DNA from: Thermomicrobiales bacterium
Lineage (GTDB): Bacteria; Chloroflexota; Chloroflexia; Thermomicrobiales; UBA6265
Length of the DNA: 64,000 bases
Reading direction: 5' to 3'
Assembly: GCA_030447415.1 (NCBI GenBank)
Contig: JAUJOZ010000001.1
Coordinates: 389,430 to 453,429 of the forward strand
The stretch's first letter is position 1; each line of letters starts with the position of its first letter. Under the pieces are notes generated by a model. It saw only the letters and a list, made by a program, of their open reading frames with translations, was not told where the DNA came from and did not search any database. Positions 47,617-55,177 of this stretch are shown piece by piece. The position numbers and the translations under genes are program-made.

Positions 47617-48307
47617 ATGGATGGTCAGCGGTTTGACGAGATGACAAGAGCGCTCGCGAATGGCACCAGCCGGCGGGCGGTCCTGCGGCGCCTCGGCGCG
47701 GGTCTCGCCGGCTTGGGCCTCGCGGCGCTTGGCCGCGGGGCCGTCCGGGCGGACTCCTTGATGGCCACGTGCGCCGAGTTTTGCCTCCAGGTGCCGGCCG
47801 GGCCAGCCCGGGGTGCGTGCCTCAGCGAAGCGGCCCAGGGGACCGGCCCCTGCTATCAATGTGGCCCGGCGGCCACGTCCTCCCTGTTCGCCTTCTGCCC
47901 GGTCACTGGGACGTGCACGTCGACCTCGTGCCCGTGGCCAGAGGTCTACAACCCGGCCACCTGCGCCTGCGAGTGCGGATACGGCAGCATGTTATGCGAG
48001 GCGACCGGGGCCTGCCTAGCGATTGTGTGCAGCGGCGATCGGCGAGTCTACAACCCCACGACGTGCCGCTGCGAGTGCAAGCCTGGGTACGTCGAGAACG
48101 TCTGTAGCCACTGCGTCATTTCATGCGACCCGGACGGTCCTCCCTGCCCGGTGGGCGAGTGCATGACTGGAGTCGACGGCACGAGCGTGTGCGCCAACCA
48201 CTCGTATGCTGCCAGCTGCACCGCGTGCAACTCTGACGGCGGACTGCTGCCGCTGCGGAGCCAACGGTGTCTGCATGCCGGACGGCAAGTGCAACCGCAC
48301 CGAGTAG
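47617..48307 (+). CDS. Tat-exported cysteine-rich protein, family copy 2 (frameshift near the end)
   Basis: ATG 47617 with GGAGGAG. The leader MDGQRFDEMTRALANGTSRR plus AVLRRLGAGLAGLGLAALG is a twin-arginine signal. The mature part has many Cys in groups (CAEFCLQ, CPWPEVYNPATCACECGYG, VYNPTTCRCECKPGY, CSHCVISC). One extra base near 48243 shifts the end; repaired it closes CCRCGANGVCMPDGKCNRTE and stops at 48307 (229 residues). Export folded or before disulfide formation by Tat is implied. Function unknown; driven by a SARP-box promoter. Confidence 0.72.
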
Positions 48308-48819
48308 CGCGGCCGACGAGGCCCTTTTCGAACCGCTGCGGTAGCGATCAATCCAGGGCGCCGGTTGGCGCCGGTTGAGCCGCTCGGGTCATCCGGCTCG
48401 CATCCAGCACCCAGTCGCCGTCCGGATTGACGCCAGAGGCGCCTCTCGGCTCGCGGTTCTGCACCATCCGCGCGCATGGCGGAGACCAACCTGACCGTCC
48501 CTGATCCCTCAGCGCCCAGCGCGTCGCACGATCCCGTGACGGGCGCCGCTCTCAGCCCTGCCCGTTCCACACCTCCCCCTGCCCTCGATGTCCCAGCTGG
48601 AAATGGTGCCTCCGGCGCTTGCGACCGATGGACGGGATGAGCGCCGTGCCCAGAAAGCCGGCACCCGGTCGGGCCGTACCGGTTCGCGGTAGGCCGTCAC
48701 CCGCCGTCCCGGCGGGACTGGAACCGTCGGCTGTAACGCGTTTGTAATGCCGGCCCACTACGCTGGGGGAACCGTCGGGGCGCGTGCCCCGACGCTTCAC
48801 GCTCGGCGGAGGGACGAGG
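48308..48819. other. Intergenic with the second SARP-box promoter
   Basis: About 510 bases. The left two-thirds holds nothing recognisable apart from an AGAGGCGCCTCT palindrome near 48435; the right end is a near copy of the promoter and leader seen at 47521-47605. Confidence 0.5.
48732..48764 (+). promoter_or_regulatory. SARP-box-like promoter, copy 2
   Basis: TGTAACG, 4 bases, TGTAATG, 9 bases, TACGCT: same spacing and nearly same sequence as at 47526. The following leader (CGGGGCGCGTGCCCCGACGC, then TTCACGCTCGGCGGAG) is also duplicated up to the ribosome site. Divergence is confined to a few bases between -10 and the leader hairpin. Confidence 0.6.
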
Positions 48820-49737
48820 ATGGATAGTGAGCGGTTTGATCAGATTACCTGGGGTTAGCCGCCGGCACCAGCCGGCGCCGCGTCCTCCGAGGGCTGACCG
48901 GAGGCGTCCTCGGCACCCTCGCCGGAGCGCTCGGCCTCCGCCAGGCCGAGGCCGGCCCGCCCCCGAAGCACTGCAAGTTCCAGGACTATGCCTGCCGCTT
49001 CAACACCAACTGCTGCAGCCTGAACTGCTGCAACCGGGTCTGCTGCGGCGAGGGTCAGGCCTGCGTCGGCGGCCAGTGCGTCGCCGCCGCCTGCACGCCG
49101 ACCACCTGCACGGCGCTGGGTCTGGAGTGCGGGACGGCCCCGAACGGCTGTGACGGGACCCTCGCCTGTGGCACCTGCACCGGAACCGGCGAGAGCTGTA
49201 TCAACGGCCAGTGCGTCTGCACGGCGGAGCCCCCTCACCACCACGTGCGGGACCCGGCAGTGCGGCACCGCGACCAACAACTGCGGCCAGACGGTCACCT
49301 GTGGCTCCTGCACGGGGATCGGTGAGAGCTGCCAGAACGGCCAATGCGTTTGCGCGCCGGATAACGTGACGGCGTGCGGGACCAAGGAGTGCGGTACCGC
49401 AACCAATAACTGCGGCCAGCAGGTCACCTGTGGCACCTGTGAGATCGGCGAGACGTGTAACGCGATGACCGCGATGTGCGAGCCGTCCACACTGGTGACG
49501 TGCCAGGCGGGTGCCGACCCGTGCGTTCTCCCCGTGGCCTGCAACGCCACCAATCCTAACTGCTACTGTTTCACGTCCGTCGGCGGCACCACCGTCTGCG
49601 GCACGTTCGGCCGCGACTCGTGCCCGACTGAGCACCAGTGCACCGCCGACGCCGACTGCCCGGGTGGGTACTGCGTCTTCACCCCGTGTGCGTGCCAACC
49701 CCCGAGCGACTTCCGAGTGTGCATCGTGCCGTGCTAA
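48820..49737 (+). CDS. Tat-exported cysteine-rich repeat protein, family copy 3 (two frameshifts)
   Basis: ATG 48820 with GGAGGG. Read across one lost base near 48853 and one gained C near 49225 it gives 305 residues: leader MDSERFDQIT...GTSRRRVLRGLTGG, a CRFNTNCCSLNCCNRVCCGE knot-like start, then three repeats of about 40 residues (ECGTAPNGCDGTLACGTCTG; CGTRQCGTATNNCGQTVTCG; CGTKECGTATNNCGQQVTCG), each followed by ESC or ETC and a short CVC-type tail, and a C-terminal Cys-rich part. Both errors fall next to short homopolymers and the repeats stay intact, so the gene is probably functional. Exported, probably a structural or adhesive protein. Confidence 0.7.
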
Positions 49738-49774
49738 CACCCGCGCGTCGCGGGGTGCGACTGGCCCGTTGTAG

Positions 49775-49800
49775 GAGGGGGCGCCAGATGGCGCGCCCTC
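49775..49800 (+). terminator. Terminator hairpin after cysteine-rich gene 3
   Basis: GAGGGGGCGCC pairs with GGCGCGCCCTC (one mismatch) over an AGAT loop, 38 bases past the stop codon. Confidence 0.55.
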
Positions 49801-49812
49801 TTCGCGTCCGGG

Positions 49813-49872
49813 CTAGTCGGCGGCTAGGGGTAGGTTCTGGTTGGTCCAGCGGAGCGTGACGAGCGGGGTGTG
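49813..49872 (-). repeat. Recurring minus-strand motif, copy A
   Basis: The minus strand reads HTPLVTLRWTNQNLPLAAD then stop. Copy B at 52906-52962 reads SPLVTLRWTNQDLPLAAG then stop, and copy C at 43698-43755 reads APLVTLRW then diverges. Several differences between copies fall at third codon positions, as if translation were preserved. No longer gene was found upstream in the same frame. Confidence 0.45.
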
Positions 49873-49902
49873 TCGGCTCCGTGCAACGCGACAGCGCCGG
49901 CG

Positions 49903-50259
49903 CTACCATGCGGCGTGGCGCTTGACCCATTCCCATAGGTCGTGCCCCGCCGCGTGGAGCGCGCCGAAATCACCCCCGCGCCGCGAAAGCCACGACGAGG
50001 AGGACAATCCCGCCGATCACGACCGGGGCGGAGGGTTCCAGGGGATCCAAGACAGCGCCGCCCACCCCGGGCCCGCCCGCGCGCCCACCGAGTCGCGGAG
50101 CCTGTCGCAGCGAGCGGCGCGGGTCCGCAGCCCGGCCGGCACCGGGCGCGGGGGCGGCGAACAGATACCCCAGAGGGTACGCATCGGGGGATACACGCGG
50201 GGCCGCCCCGTCGTCGGTCCACCGATGTGCTTGGGCGAGCGCTGCGCCAGCGGGGATCG
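49903..50259 (-). CDS. Possible small membrane protein (frameshifted, start unknown)
   Basis: Directly downstream of the CAP-domain gene on the same strand. The frame carries a hydrophobic helix APVVIGGIVLLVVAFAARG, then one extra G in a G5 run near 49975 breaks it; across the break the chain continues GDFGALHAAGHDLWEWVKRH and AAW then stop at 49903. The amphipathic aromatic tail after a membrane helix looks real. No start codon with a ribosome site is evident; the left bound is the CAP stop. Confidence 0.35.
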
Positions 50260-52017
50260 CTAGGCGAACCGCCGGCGCGCCGCGATTGCCCCGAGGAGCG
50301 CCACGGCGAGAACGGCAAGCATGGCCCACCCGTCACCGGTGGTCCGGCCGGCGATCGTACCCGGTCCCGCCCCGGTGCTTGGCAGCTCGCTCACGACCCC
50401 TGCGGTGGCTGGCTGTCCAGCCAAACCGGTCGGCGCGTCCGAAACCACGGCGTCCGAGATTACCCCCGCCGGAGGCGCGTCCTCGACCGGCGCCGCATCC
50501 TCGACTGGCGCCGCATCCGTAACCGGTGCTGCGTCCTCGACCGGCGCCTCATCGTCTACCACGGGCACCGTATCGCCCGGCACCGTGGCATCAATGGGCA
50601 CGCCATCGTCGACGGGGACGTCGCCGTCCAGCGCGTCGTCGGCGGGCGAGGGAGTTGGCGTGGGACTCGGACTCGGCGACGCGCTCGGGCTCGGCGTCGG
50701 GCTCGGCGCGGGGCTCGGGTTTGGCGTGGGGCTCGCGAGCGCGTCGAGACGGACGTTGTAGAAGTCGAGGCTCGCGTCGTCGGCGATGCGCGTCGATTGC
50801 TGGCCTCCGTCGAGGGAGGCGTAGCCGGCGAGCTGCGGCCCGTCGACCAACTCGGCCGTGACGGTCGAGCCGGGGGAGCCCTCGACGTAGAGGGTGCCAT
50901 CCGCCTCAGTGACGACTGACGTCGGGGGGCCACCGTCGACCGAAACCGTCAGCTCGGCGCCAACCACCGGTTCGCACGCCGGGTCCGCCGCGACCGCAGG
51001 GTCGGCGGCGCAGCGGTAGACCGTGATTGGCAGGGCCACGCTGTCCCCATTGCCGGAGGCCTCGCAGCCGAGCACCGGGCCGGTCGCGGTGTGCGAGGCG
51101 CCCCCCGCCATGACCGAGTAGGCGATGGTCTCACCCGTCGGGAAGAGGCCGCCGTTGTGGCCATGAAAGGTGACGGTGACGCTCGGGTCGACGCCAGCGG
51201 CAACCTCGCGCAAGACGCCGCCCGTCCAGATCAGCCCCAGTCCCGGATCGGCAACGCCGGCGCCGCAGGTGTCGACCTCGTAGGGGATGAGGAAGCGGGT
51301 AATCGGCGTGCCGAGGTCGCCGGATGGGGTAAAGGTACACGCCGTGTTGCCGCCCCCGGCCGCGGTGCACGAGGCTTCGACGGAGAACGCCTCAACCTGC
51401 GGCGCTCCGTTCGCGGGCTCGTCGACCTCGCCGGTCGGGTCCTCACCCGGTTGCGGTGGGGTGGCCGGCGCCCCGCAGGCGGGAGCGTCGGCCACGGCGC
51501 CGAAGACGTTGGTCCAGTACCAGCCGTAGGGAGAGTCCTCGCCATAGGCACGACCAATGCCAGTCGCTCCGAAGTTCGGGTTGAGCATGTTGGCATTATG
51601 CTCGGGGCTGTTCCGCCATTGCTCGAAGGTGGCCGCCGCCGTGGCGTTGCCCGCGGCGATGTTCTCGCCCCGCCACGCGGTGTCGGTGTACCCGTGGTTG
51701 GTCATGTTCTCGGAGGCGGTGGTCCCATCCGCCAGTTCGTGGGCGAACGGGGCCCCGGCGGCCATCTCGAGGCTATGGTGTCTCGCGGCCGCGCCCAGTG
51801 CCTGTGTCAGCACGAGAGGGCCAAGTCCGTTCTGCCGGCGGTAGTCGTTGATCAGCGTTAGAAAGGCCAACTCTTCCGGCTCGGCGCAGTAGTCTGCGAC
51901 CCCGATGGCGGCCCCAGGGGCTGAGGAGGCGCCGGGGACTGGAGCAGCTCCGGCGTTGCCAATCAGGAGGCCGAGGCCCAGCACGACACTCACGAACAGG
52001 ACAACGGTACGGGTCAT
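50260..52017 (-). CDS. CAP-domain surface protein with C-terminal LPSTG and membrane helix
   Basis: 585 residues from ATG 52017. Signal peptide (VVLFVSVVLGLGLLIGNAGA). The CAP/SCP domain (about 45-175) shows LINDYRRQNGLGPLVL, AARHHSLEMAAGAPFAHEL, HGYTDTAWRGENIAAGNATA and FEQWRNSPEHNANMLNPNFG. Two beta-rich regions follow, then a Pro/Ser-Thr stretch, an acidic VEDAAPV repeat, LPSTG, a hydrophobic helix and RRRFA, the layout of a sortase substrate. CAP proteins bind lipids or act as wall-associated factors. Among the cysteine-rich exported genes it adds to a surface-protein cluster. Confidence 0.87.
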   Translation of the reverse strand: MTRTVVLFVSVVLGLGLLIGNAGAAPVPGASSAPGAAIGVADYCAEPEELAFLTLINDYRRQNGLGPLVLTQALGAAARHHSLEMAAGAPFAHELADGTTASENMTNHGYTDTAWRGENIAAGNATAAATFEQWRNSPEHNANMLNPNFGATGIGRAYGEDSPYGWYWTNVFGAVADAPACGAPATPPQPGEDPTGEVDEPANGAPQVEAFSVEASCTAAGGGNTACTFTPSGDLGTPITRFLIPYEVDTCGAGVADPGLGLIWTGGVLREVAAGVDPSVTVTFHGHNGGLFPTGETIAYSVMAGGASHTATGPVLGCEASGNGDSVALPITVYRCAADPAVAADPACEPVVGAELTVSVDGGPPTSVVTEADGTLYVEGSPGSTVTAELVDGPQLAGYASLDGGQQSTRIADDASLDFYNVRLDALASPTPNPSPAPSPTPSPSASPSPSPTPTPSPADDALDGDVPVDDGVPIDATVPGDTVPVVDDEAPVEDAAPVTDAAPVEDAAPVEDAPPAGVISDAVVSDAPTGLAGQPATAGVVSELPSTGAGPGTIAGRTTGDGWAMLAVLAVALLGAIAARRRFA

Positions 52018-52483
52018 TGCCTCTTCCCCCTGCCGGCTGGCGGAGATGCCGTCTGACACCCCGGCCAGGCCCGCGCCTCCCTCCGTGAACCCACTAAATG
52101 GACGGACACGTCTGCCGATACTCGCCAAGTAGTGTCCATTCCTATTCTTAGCTTAACTGAAAAGGCAAGCCACTCACAACGCGTGTCCCGGTGTCAACGT
52201 TCTACCGGAAGATCTCGTGTCCCTAACCCGAGCGACGAATCATGCCCTTAGCACGAGGGAGATCCGCGGCATCCGGCCCACTCAGCCTGCCGGTCACCCC
52301 GCTGAGGCGCCGAAGTGGATGCTTGACGCCAGCTTATTGGGCACGAGGGCAACCACTCCAATCGAGACATCGGCGCAGGGCCAGGCCGTGAATCGACCCG
52401 CTGCCCGGACCTATCGCCGAGGCGATAGCCTCCGGCCGGGCCACGCGGCGCGTTGTCGCGGAGTGCAACGGGAGATGCTGAAA
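52018..52483. other. Intergenic, AT-rich promoter area and unclear sequence
   Basis: 52120-52200 is the most AT-rich stretch nearby (TTCCTATTCTTAGCTTAACTG) and should hold the CAP-gene promoter on the minus strand (TTGCCT about 17 bases from a weak -10). The rest contains nothing I can name; it may include the lost leader of the following cysteine-rich gene. Confidence 0.4.
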
Positions 52484-52807
52484 CCGCGACCAGCACGCCA
52501 GGCGGCGTGGCCGCACTTGACGCGGTCCAGCGCCCCGTGCCGGGCGAACGTCGGCACGCAGACGAGCGCTTGTGGCGGTCAGAGTCGAACTGTCGCCTGC
52601 GGGACCAACGCGAACTGCCGCTGTCTGACATCGGCCGCAGGCGTCCTCCGCTGCGGGGGCCAGTGCGTCGCGGATGAAGACGGGAACCGTGTCACGTGCA
52701 TCAACGACCCATCGTGCGAGGTGCGGTTCGGGCAAGGGGTCTTCTGCCAGGAGTTCACCGCCGGCGGCTGCTCCGGCGGGTTGTGCATCCGCCCGTGCTC
52801 AGATTAG
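52484..52807 (+). pseudogene. Cysteine-rich protein, family copy 4 (leader missing)
   Basis: The frame ending at 52807 carries TQTSACGGQSRTVACGTNAN, CRCLTSAAGVLRCGGQCVAD and CQEFTAGGCSGGLCIRPCSD, the same style as the other cysteine-rich proteins. Upstream the frame has no Tat leader, and no TGTAA repeats are present, so this copy seems to have lost its 5' end and its promoter. A terminator hairpin follows. Confidence 0.5.
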
Positions 52808-52853
52808 CCCCGGTCCAGCCCGGAGGTCGGCGGGGCGTTGCCATGATGGCCCG

Positions 52854-52879
52854 GAGGGGGCGCCGGTTGACGCCCCCTC
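52854..52879 (+). terminator. Terminator hairpin after cysteine-rich gene 4
   Basis: GAGGGGGCG and CGCCCCCTC, perfect, with an 8-base loop, 46 bases past the stop. Confidence 0.6.
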
Positions 52880-52905
52880 ACCGTTGTCCGAAGGTGTGTT
52901 CGGGG

Positions 52906-52962
52906 TTAGCCCGCGGCTAGGGGTAGGTCTTGGTTGGTCCAGCGGAGGGTGACGAGCGGGCT
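52906..52962 (-). repeat. Recurring minus-strand motif, copy B
   Basis: Reads SPLVTLRWTNQDLPLAAG then TAA on the minus strand; compare copy A. It lies just outside the IS1595-type element, in the region that formerly followed the MFS gene. Confidence 0.45.
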
Positions 52963-53002
52963 GTATCGATCGTGTGTAGCAGGCCCAGACCATGTTGAGG
53001 GA

Positions 53003-53010
53003 AAAGAGAA
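53003..53010. repeat. 8-bp target-site duplication, left
   Basis: AAAGAGAA, repeated exactly at 55262-55269 in the same orientation. Confidence 0.85.
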
Positions 53011-53056
53011 CGCGATTATGCACTTGACGCACCCGTGGTGCGGGTTGTGTGATACA

Positions 53057-53089
53057 GGACCGGTCGCCTAGGGTTCGGGCGACCGGTCC
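53057..53089 (-). terminator. Terminator hairpin of the 71-residue passenger gene
   Basis: GGACCGGTCGCC and its exact complement over a 9-base loop. The stop codon of the passenger gene lies within the hairpin. Confidence 0.55.
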
Positions 53090-53283
53090 ACTTCGTCTCG
53101 TTGTGCTTGACCCGCCTTACGAGAACGGCGCGTCTTTCGTGGCCGCTCCTGCTCCCGCTCTCGTTCCCCCTCATCTGCTCCCTTGGGCGGTGGCTCCGTC
53201 GCCAACAGGTCGGCTAGCGCCTCCTCAAAGTCGAGTGGGCGAAGGCTCAGCTTGCGCCGGTCCCGATCCGCATCGTCCGTCAT
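53068..53283 (-). CDS. Small charged passenger protein
   Basis: 71 residues from ATG 53283 with GGGAGGGGG close upstream. Starts MTDDADRDRRKLSLRPLDFE followed by EALADLLATEPP, a short amphipathic helix, then a Lys/Arg/Glu-rich tail (TRRSRKAGQAQRDEVDRSPE). The PLxFEEALxxLLA pattern is one I associate with small helix-forming proteins of unknown function. Inside the transposon, divergent from the coiled-coil passenger. Possibly a nucleic-acid binding or regulatory protein. Confidence 0.6.
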   Translation of the reverse strand: MTDDADRDRRKLSLRPLDFEEALADLLATEPPPKGADEGEREREQERPRKTRRSRKAGQAQRDEVDRSPEP

Positions 53284-53370
53284 GCTCCCCCTCCCGAGCG
53301 GCTGTGTCCAGTTGTGGTATCATGGTGTACGGATAGCTGTCGTCCCACTCCCCGTCGCACAGGCGTCGGG

Positions 53371-53398
53371 TTGACGGGACGGAGTGGGAAGGTATAGA
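53371..53398 (+). promoter_or_regulatory. Promoter of the coiled-coil passenger gene
   Basis: TTGACG, 16 bases, TATAGA. The expected start of transcription is at or within two bases of the ATG at 53407, so the message is probably leaderless. Confidence 0.6.
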
Positions 53399-53406
53399 CT
53401 GCGGCC

Positions 53407-53928
53407 ATGGCGATGACACAACTGTTCCCACCCCTGGCTGACCGAGACGACGCCAGCGACGAGGTGCTGCGCGGAGTGCTTGACGCCCGCGCGCGGGACC
53501 AAGCGGCGCGCCTTCGCGAGTTGCGGCAGGAGCGAGACCGCATTGACGCGGACATCGAGCGCGTCCGCCAGCACCTCGACCACCTTGCCCCGCTCCTGCG
53601 GGATGTTGGCCTCGAACCGCCCGAAGAGGAGAAGCCCGGTAACGCCTTCGTGCCCGGCAACCGCAGCAAGCGGATGCCGGCGCGTCGCCCGGAGTTCGCG
53701 TCGCTGTCCCTGCCGGACGCCGTGGCGGCCATCCTCGCGGACGGTCGGACGCTGCACGCCGACCAACTGGTAGACATCATCTTTGAGGAGCACAGCCCGG
53801 CGCAGCACAAGGCGGCGAAGGGCACGTTGGCGTCGGCGCTCGCAGCCGGCGTGAACGCGGGCCGCTGGGAGCGAGCCGGAGCCAACTTGTTTCGGCTGAA
53901 GGAGGCGGAGCCAGCAGAGGAGATATAG
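53407..53928 (+). CDS. Coiled-coil and winged-helix passenger protein
   Basis: 173 residues. Residues about 28-68 form a coiled coil (ARDQAARLRELRQERDRIDA, DIERVRQHLDHLAPLLRDVG); residues about 105-165 a HARE-HTH-like winged helix (SLPDAVAAILADGRTLHADQ, LVDIIFEEHSPAQHKAAKGT, LASALAAGVNAGRWERAG, NLFRL). That fold binds DNA or RNA in restriction, RNA polymerase delta and related systems. It is a passenger, not a transposase. It ends 57 bases ahead of the first tRNA-like gene, separated by a GAGGGGGAG/CTCCCCCTC hairpin. Confidence 0.72.
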   Translation: MAMTQLFPPLADRDDASDEVLRGVLDARARDQAARLRELRQERDRIDADIERVRQHLDHLAPLLRDVGLEPPEEEKPGNAFVPGNRSKRMPARRPEFASLSLPDAVAAILADGRTLHADQLVDIIFEEHSPAQHKAAKGTLASALAAGVNAGRWERAGANLFRLKEAEPAEEI

Positions 53929-53985
53929 ACGGCGGAGGGGGAGCGGGCCGGGTTCAGCGGCATCACTCCCCCTCTCACGCGATGG

Positions 53986-54056
53986 GGGGGCGGCCTAGGC
54001 CAGGGAGCGGGACTTGAGAGTCCCGCTATAGGGTTCGATACCCTCCGCCTCCACCA
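53986..54056 (+). tRNA. Unusual tRNA-like gene 1, CCA encoded
   Basis: Acceptor GGGGGCGG pairs with CCGCCTCC over 8 bp (one G-U), then a 4-bp T stem AGGG/CCCT with loop TTCGATA, a discriminator A and a genomic CCA. The anticodon arm is GCGGGAC/GTCCCGC (7 bp) around TTGAGA, or a 5-bp stem with an 8-base loop CTTGAGAG. The D arm is tiny (CCT/AGG). The 8/4 acceptor-T geometry and the odd anticodon arm do not fit a standard elongator. The decoded amino acid cannot be told; TGA (Ser) or GAG (Leu) are the only T33-preceded triplets. Confidence 0.5.
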
Positions 54057-54057
54057 T

Positions 54058-54142
54058 GGGCCAGTGACGAAACGGTAGACGTGGCCGCCTTGGAAGCGCG
54101 CCGACCGCAAGGTCGTTGGGGGTTCGAATCCCCCCTGGCCCA
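54058..54142 (+). tRNA. Unusual tRNA-like gene 2, long variable arm
   Basis: Class II cloverleaf: acceptor GGGCCAG/CTGGCCC (7 bp, perfect), D arm ACG/CGT with GAAACGGTAGA as in tRNA-Leu, variable arm CGACC-GCAA-GGTCG, T arm GGGGG-TTCGAAT-CCCCC, discriminator A, no encoded CCA. The anticodon stem GGCCGC/GCG(C)GCC has a bulged C, leaving loop CTTGGAA; by position the anticodon would be TGG (Pro), with GGA (Ser) one base on. No Leu anticodon is present despite the Leu-type D arm. Starts one base after tRNA-like gene 1. Confidence 0.62.
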
Positions 54143-54172
54143 CCGACAGTCTACTGCCTAGGGGGGCGAAAC

Positions 54173-55177
54173 TCAACCCCCCTGGGTGCGCCTGCGCGTC
54201 GTCAAGCCCGCGCTGGATGCTCTGTCCCCCTGTTCCTCGACTGGTTCCTCGTAGCGCAACCGCTTGCCCGCCGTGCGCCGAATCACGTCCTCGGTGCGCT
54301 GGCCGTCCTTGTTCTTGCGAGTGCTGTAGCGGTAGTCGAACTCCGCCAGATAGCGGTCCAGGTGCCGTTCCGAAACGTGATGGTGGGTGCCGTCAATGGA
54401 CCGCTTCAGTTGCGAGAAGAACCCCTCCGCCGTGTTGACATGTGCCGTGCCGCGGGAGTACTCGCCGCGCCCGTGGTCTACGATATCGTGGGACGCGAAG
54501 TCTTGGCCGGGCTCCTGGTAGACCGCCAGCGCGTCGGTCATCAGCGCCGCAGTCGTATCCACGTGCTCCCGCAGCACCCGACGCACATCCTTGCCGGTGA
54601 CGGTTTTGAGCGCCTGTGAGCGCGCCTCGCCATCCCGCTCCACCAGGGTCAGCACCGGAACCTTGTTAAGCGCCCCTCGCCCACGCTTACCCTTCGCCTT
54701 GCCGCCAATGTAGGTCTCGTCCGCCTCCACGACCCCGCGCAGCTTATCCACGAGTGGGGGGCGGGCCATCGCGTAGCGAATCCTATGGGCCATGAACCAC
54801 GCCGAGCGGTAGGCGAGGCCGAGCGTGCGGTGCAACTCATGGGCGGACACGCCGTTCTTGTTCGAGCACATTATGTGGATTGCCAGCAACCACTTCGAGA
54901 GCGGGATGCGCGAGTCCTCGAAGATGGTCCCGACGAGGACGGAGAACTGTTGGCGGCACGCCCCGCACTTCCACACGCGGCGGTGGGTGGTTGCGCCGGT
55001 GCGTGTCTTGCGCGGGCCGGCCTTGGGTTCGAGGTAGTAGGCCTCCCCAATCACACCGCAGTGGGGGCACACGGGCCGACCATCCGGCCAACGGATGCGT
55101 TCCACCATCTTCCATGCTTCGGCCTCATCCGAGAAGTGCTTAGCAAGAGTGCTGAGGTTGAGCGTTTCGGCCATCAC
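54173..55177 (-). CDS. IS1595-family (ISXO2-like) transposase
   Basis: 334 residues. The N-terminal zinc ribbon (CPHC at about 37-40 and CGAC at about 73-76) is followed by an HTH-like region (MCSNKNGVSAHELHRTLGLA) and the DDE-type core: first Asp in VVEADETYIGGKAKGKRGRG, second in AALMTDALAVYQEPG, then HVNTAEGFFSQLKRSIDGTH as the His/Asn-Glu segment typical of this family. Mobilises the element bounded by the 18-bp repeats. Intact, no frame breaks. Confidence 0.93.
   Translation of the reverse strand: MMAETLNLSTLAKHFSDEAEAWKMVERIRWPDGRPVCPHCGVIGEAYYLEPKAGPRKTRTGATTHRRVWKCGACRQQFSVLVGTIFEDSRIPLSKWLLAIHIMCSNKNGVSAHELHRTLGLAYRSAWFMAHRIRYAMARPPLVDKLRGVVEADETYIGGKAKGKRGRGALNKVPVLTLVERDGEARSQALKTVTGKDVRRVLREHVDTTAALMTDALAVYQEPGQDFASHDIVDHGRGEYSRGTAHVNTAEGFFSQLKRSIDGTHHHVSERHLDRYLAEFDYRYSTRKNKDGQRTEDVIRRTAGKRLRYEEPVEEQGDRASSAGLTTRRRTQGG

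Noticed and set aside
53986..54056. Ordinary tRNA-Leu(GAG) or tRNA-Ser(TGA) at this site
   Set aside because: Both should have a long variable arm, which is absent; the anticodon loop length is also wrong.
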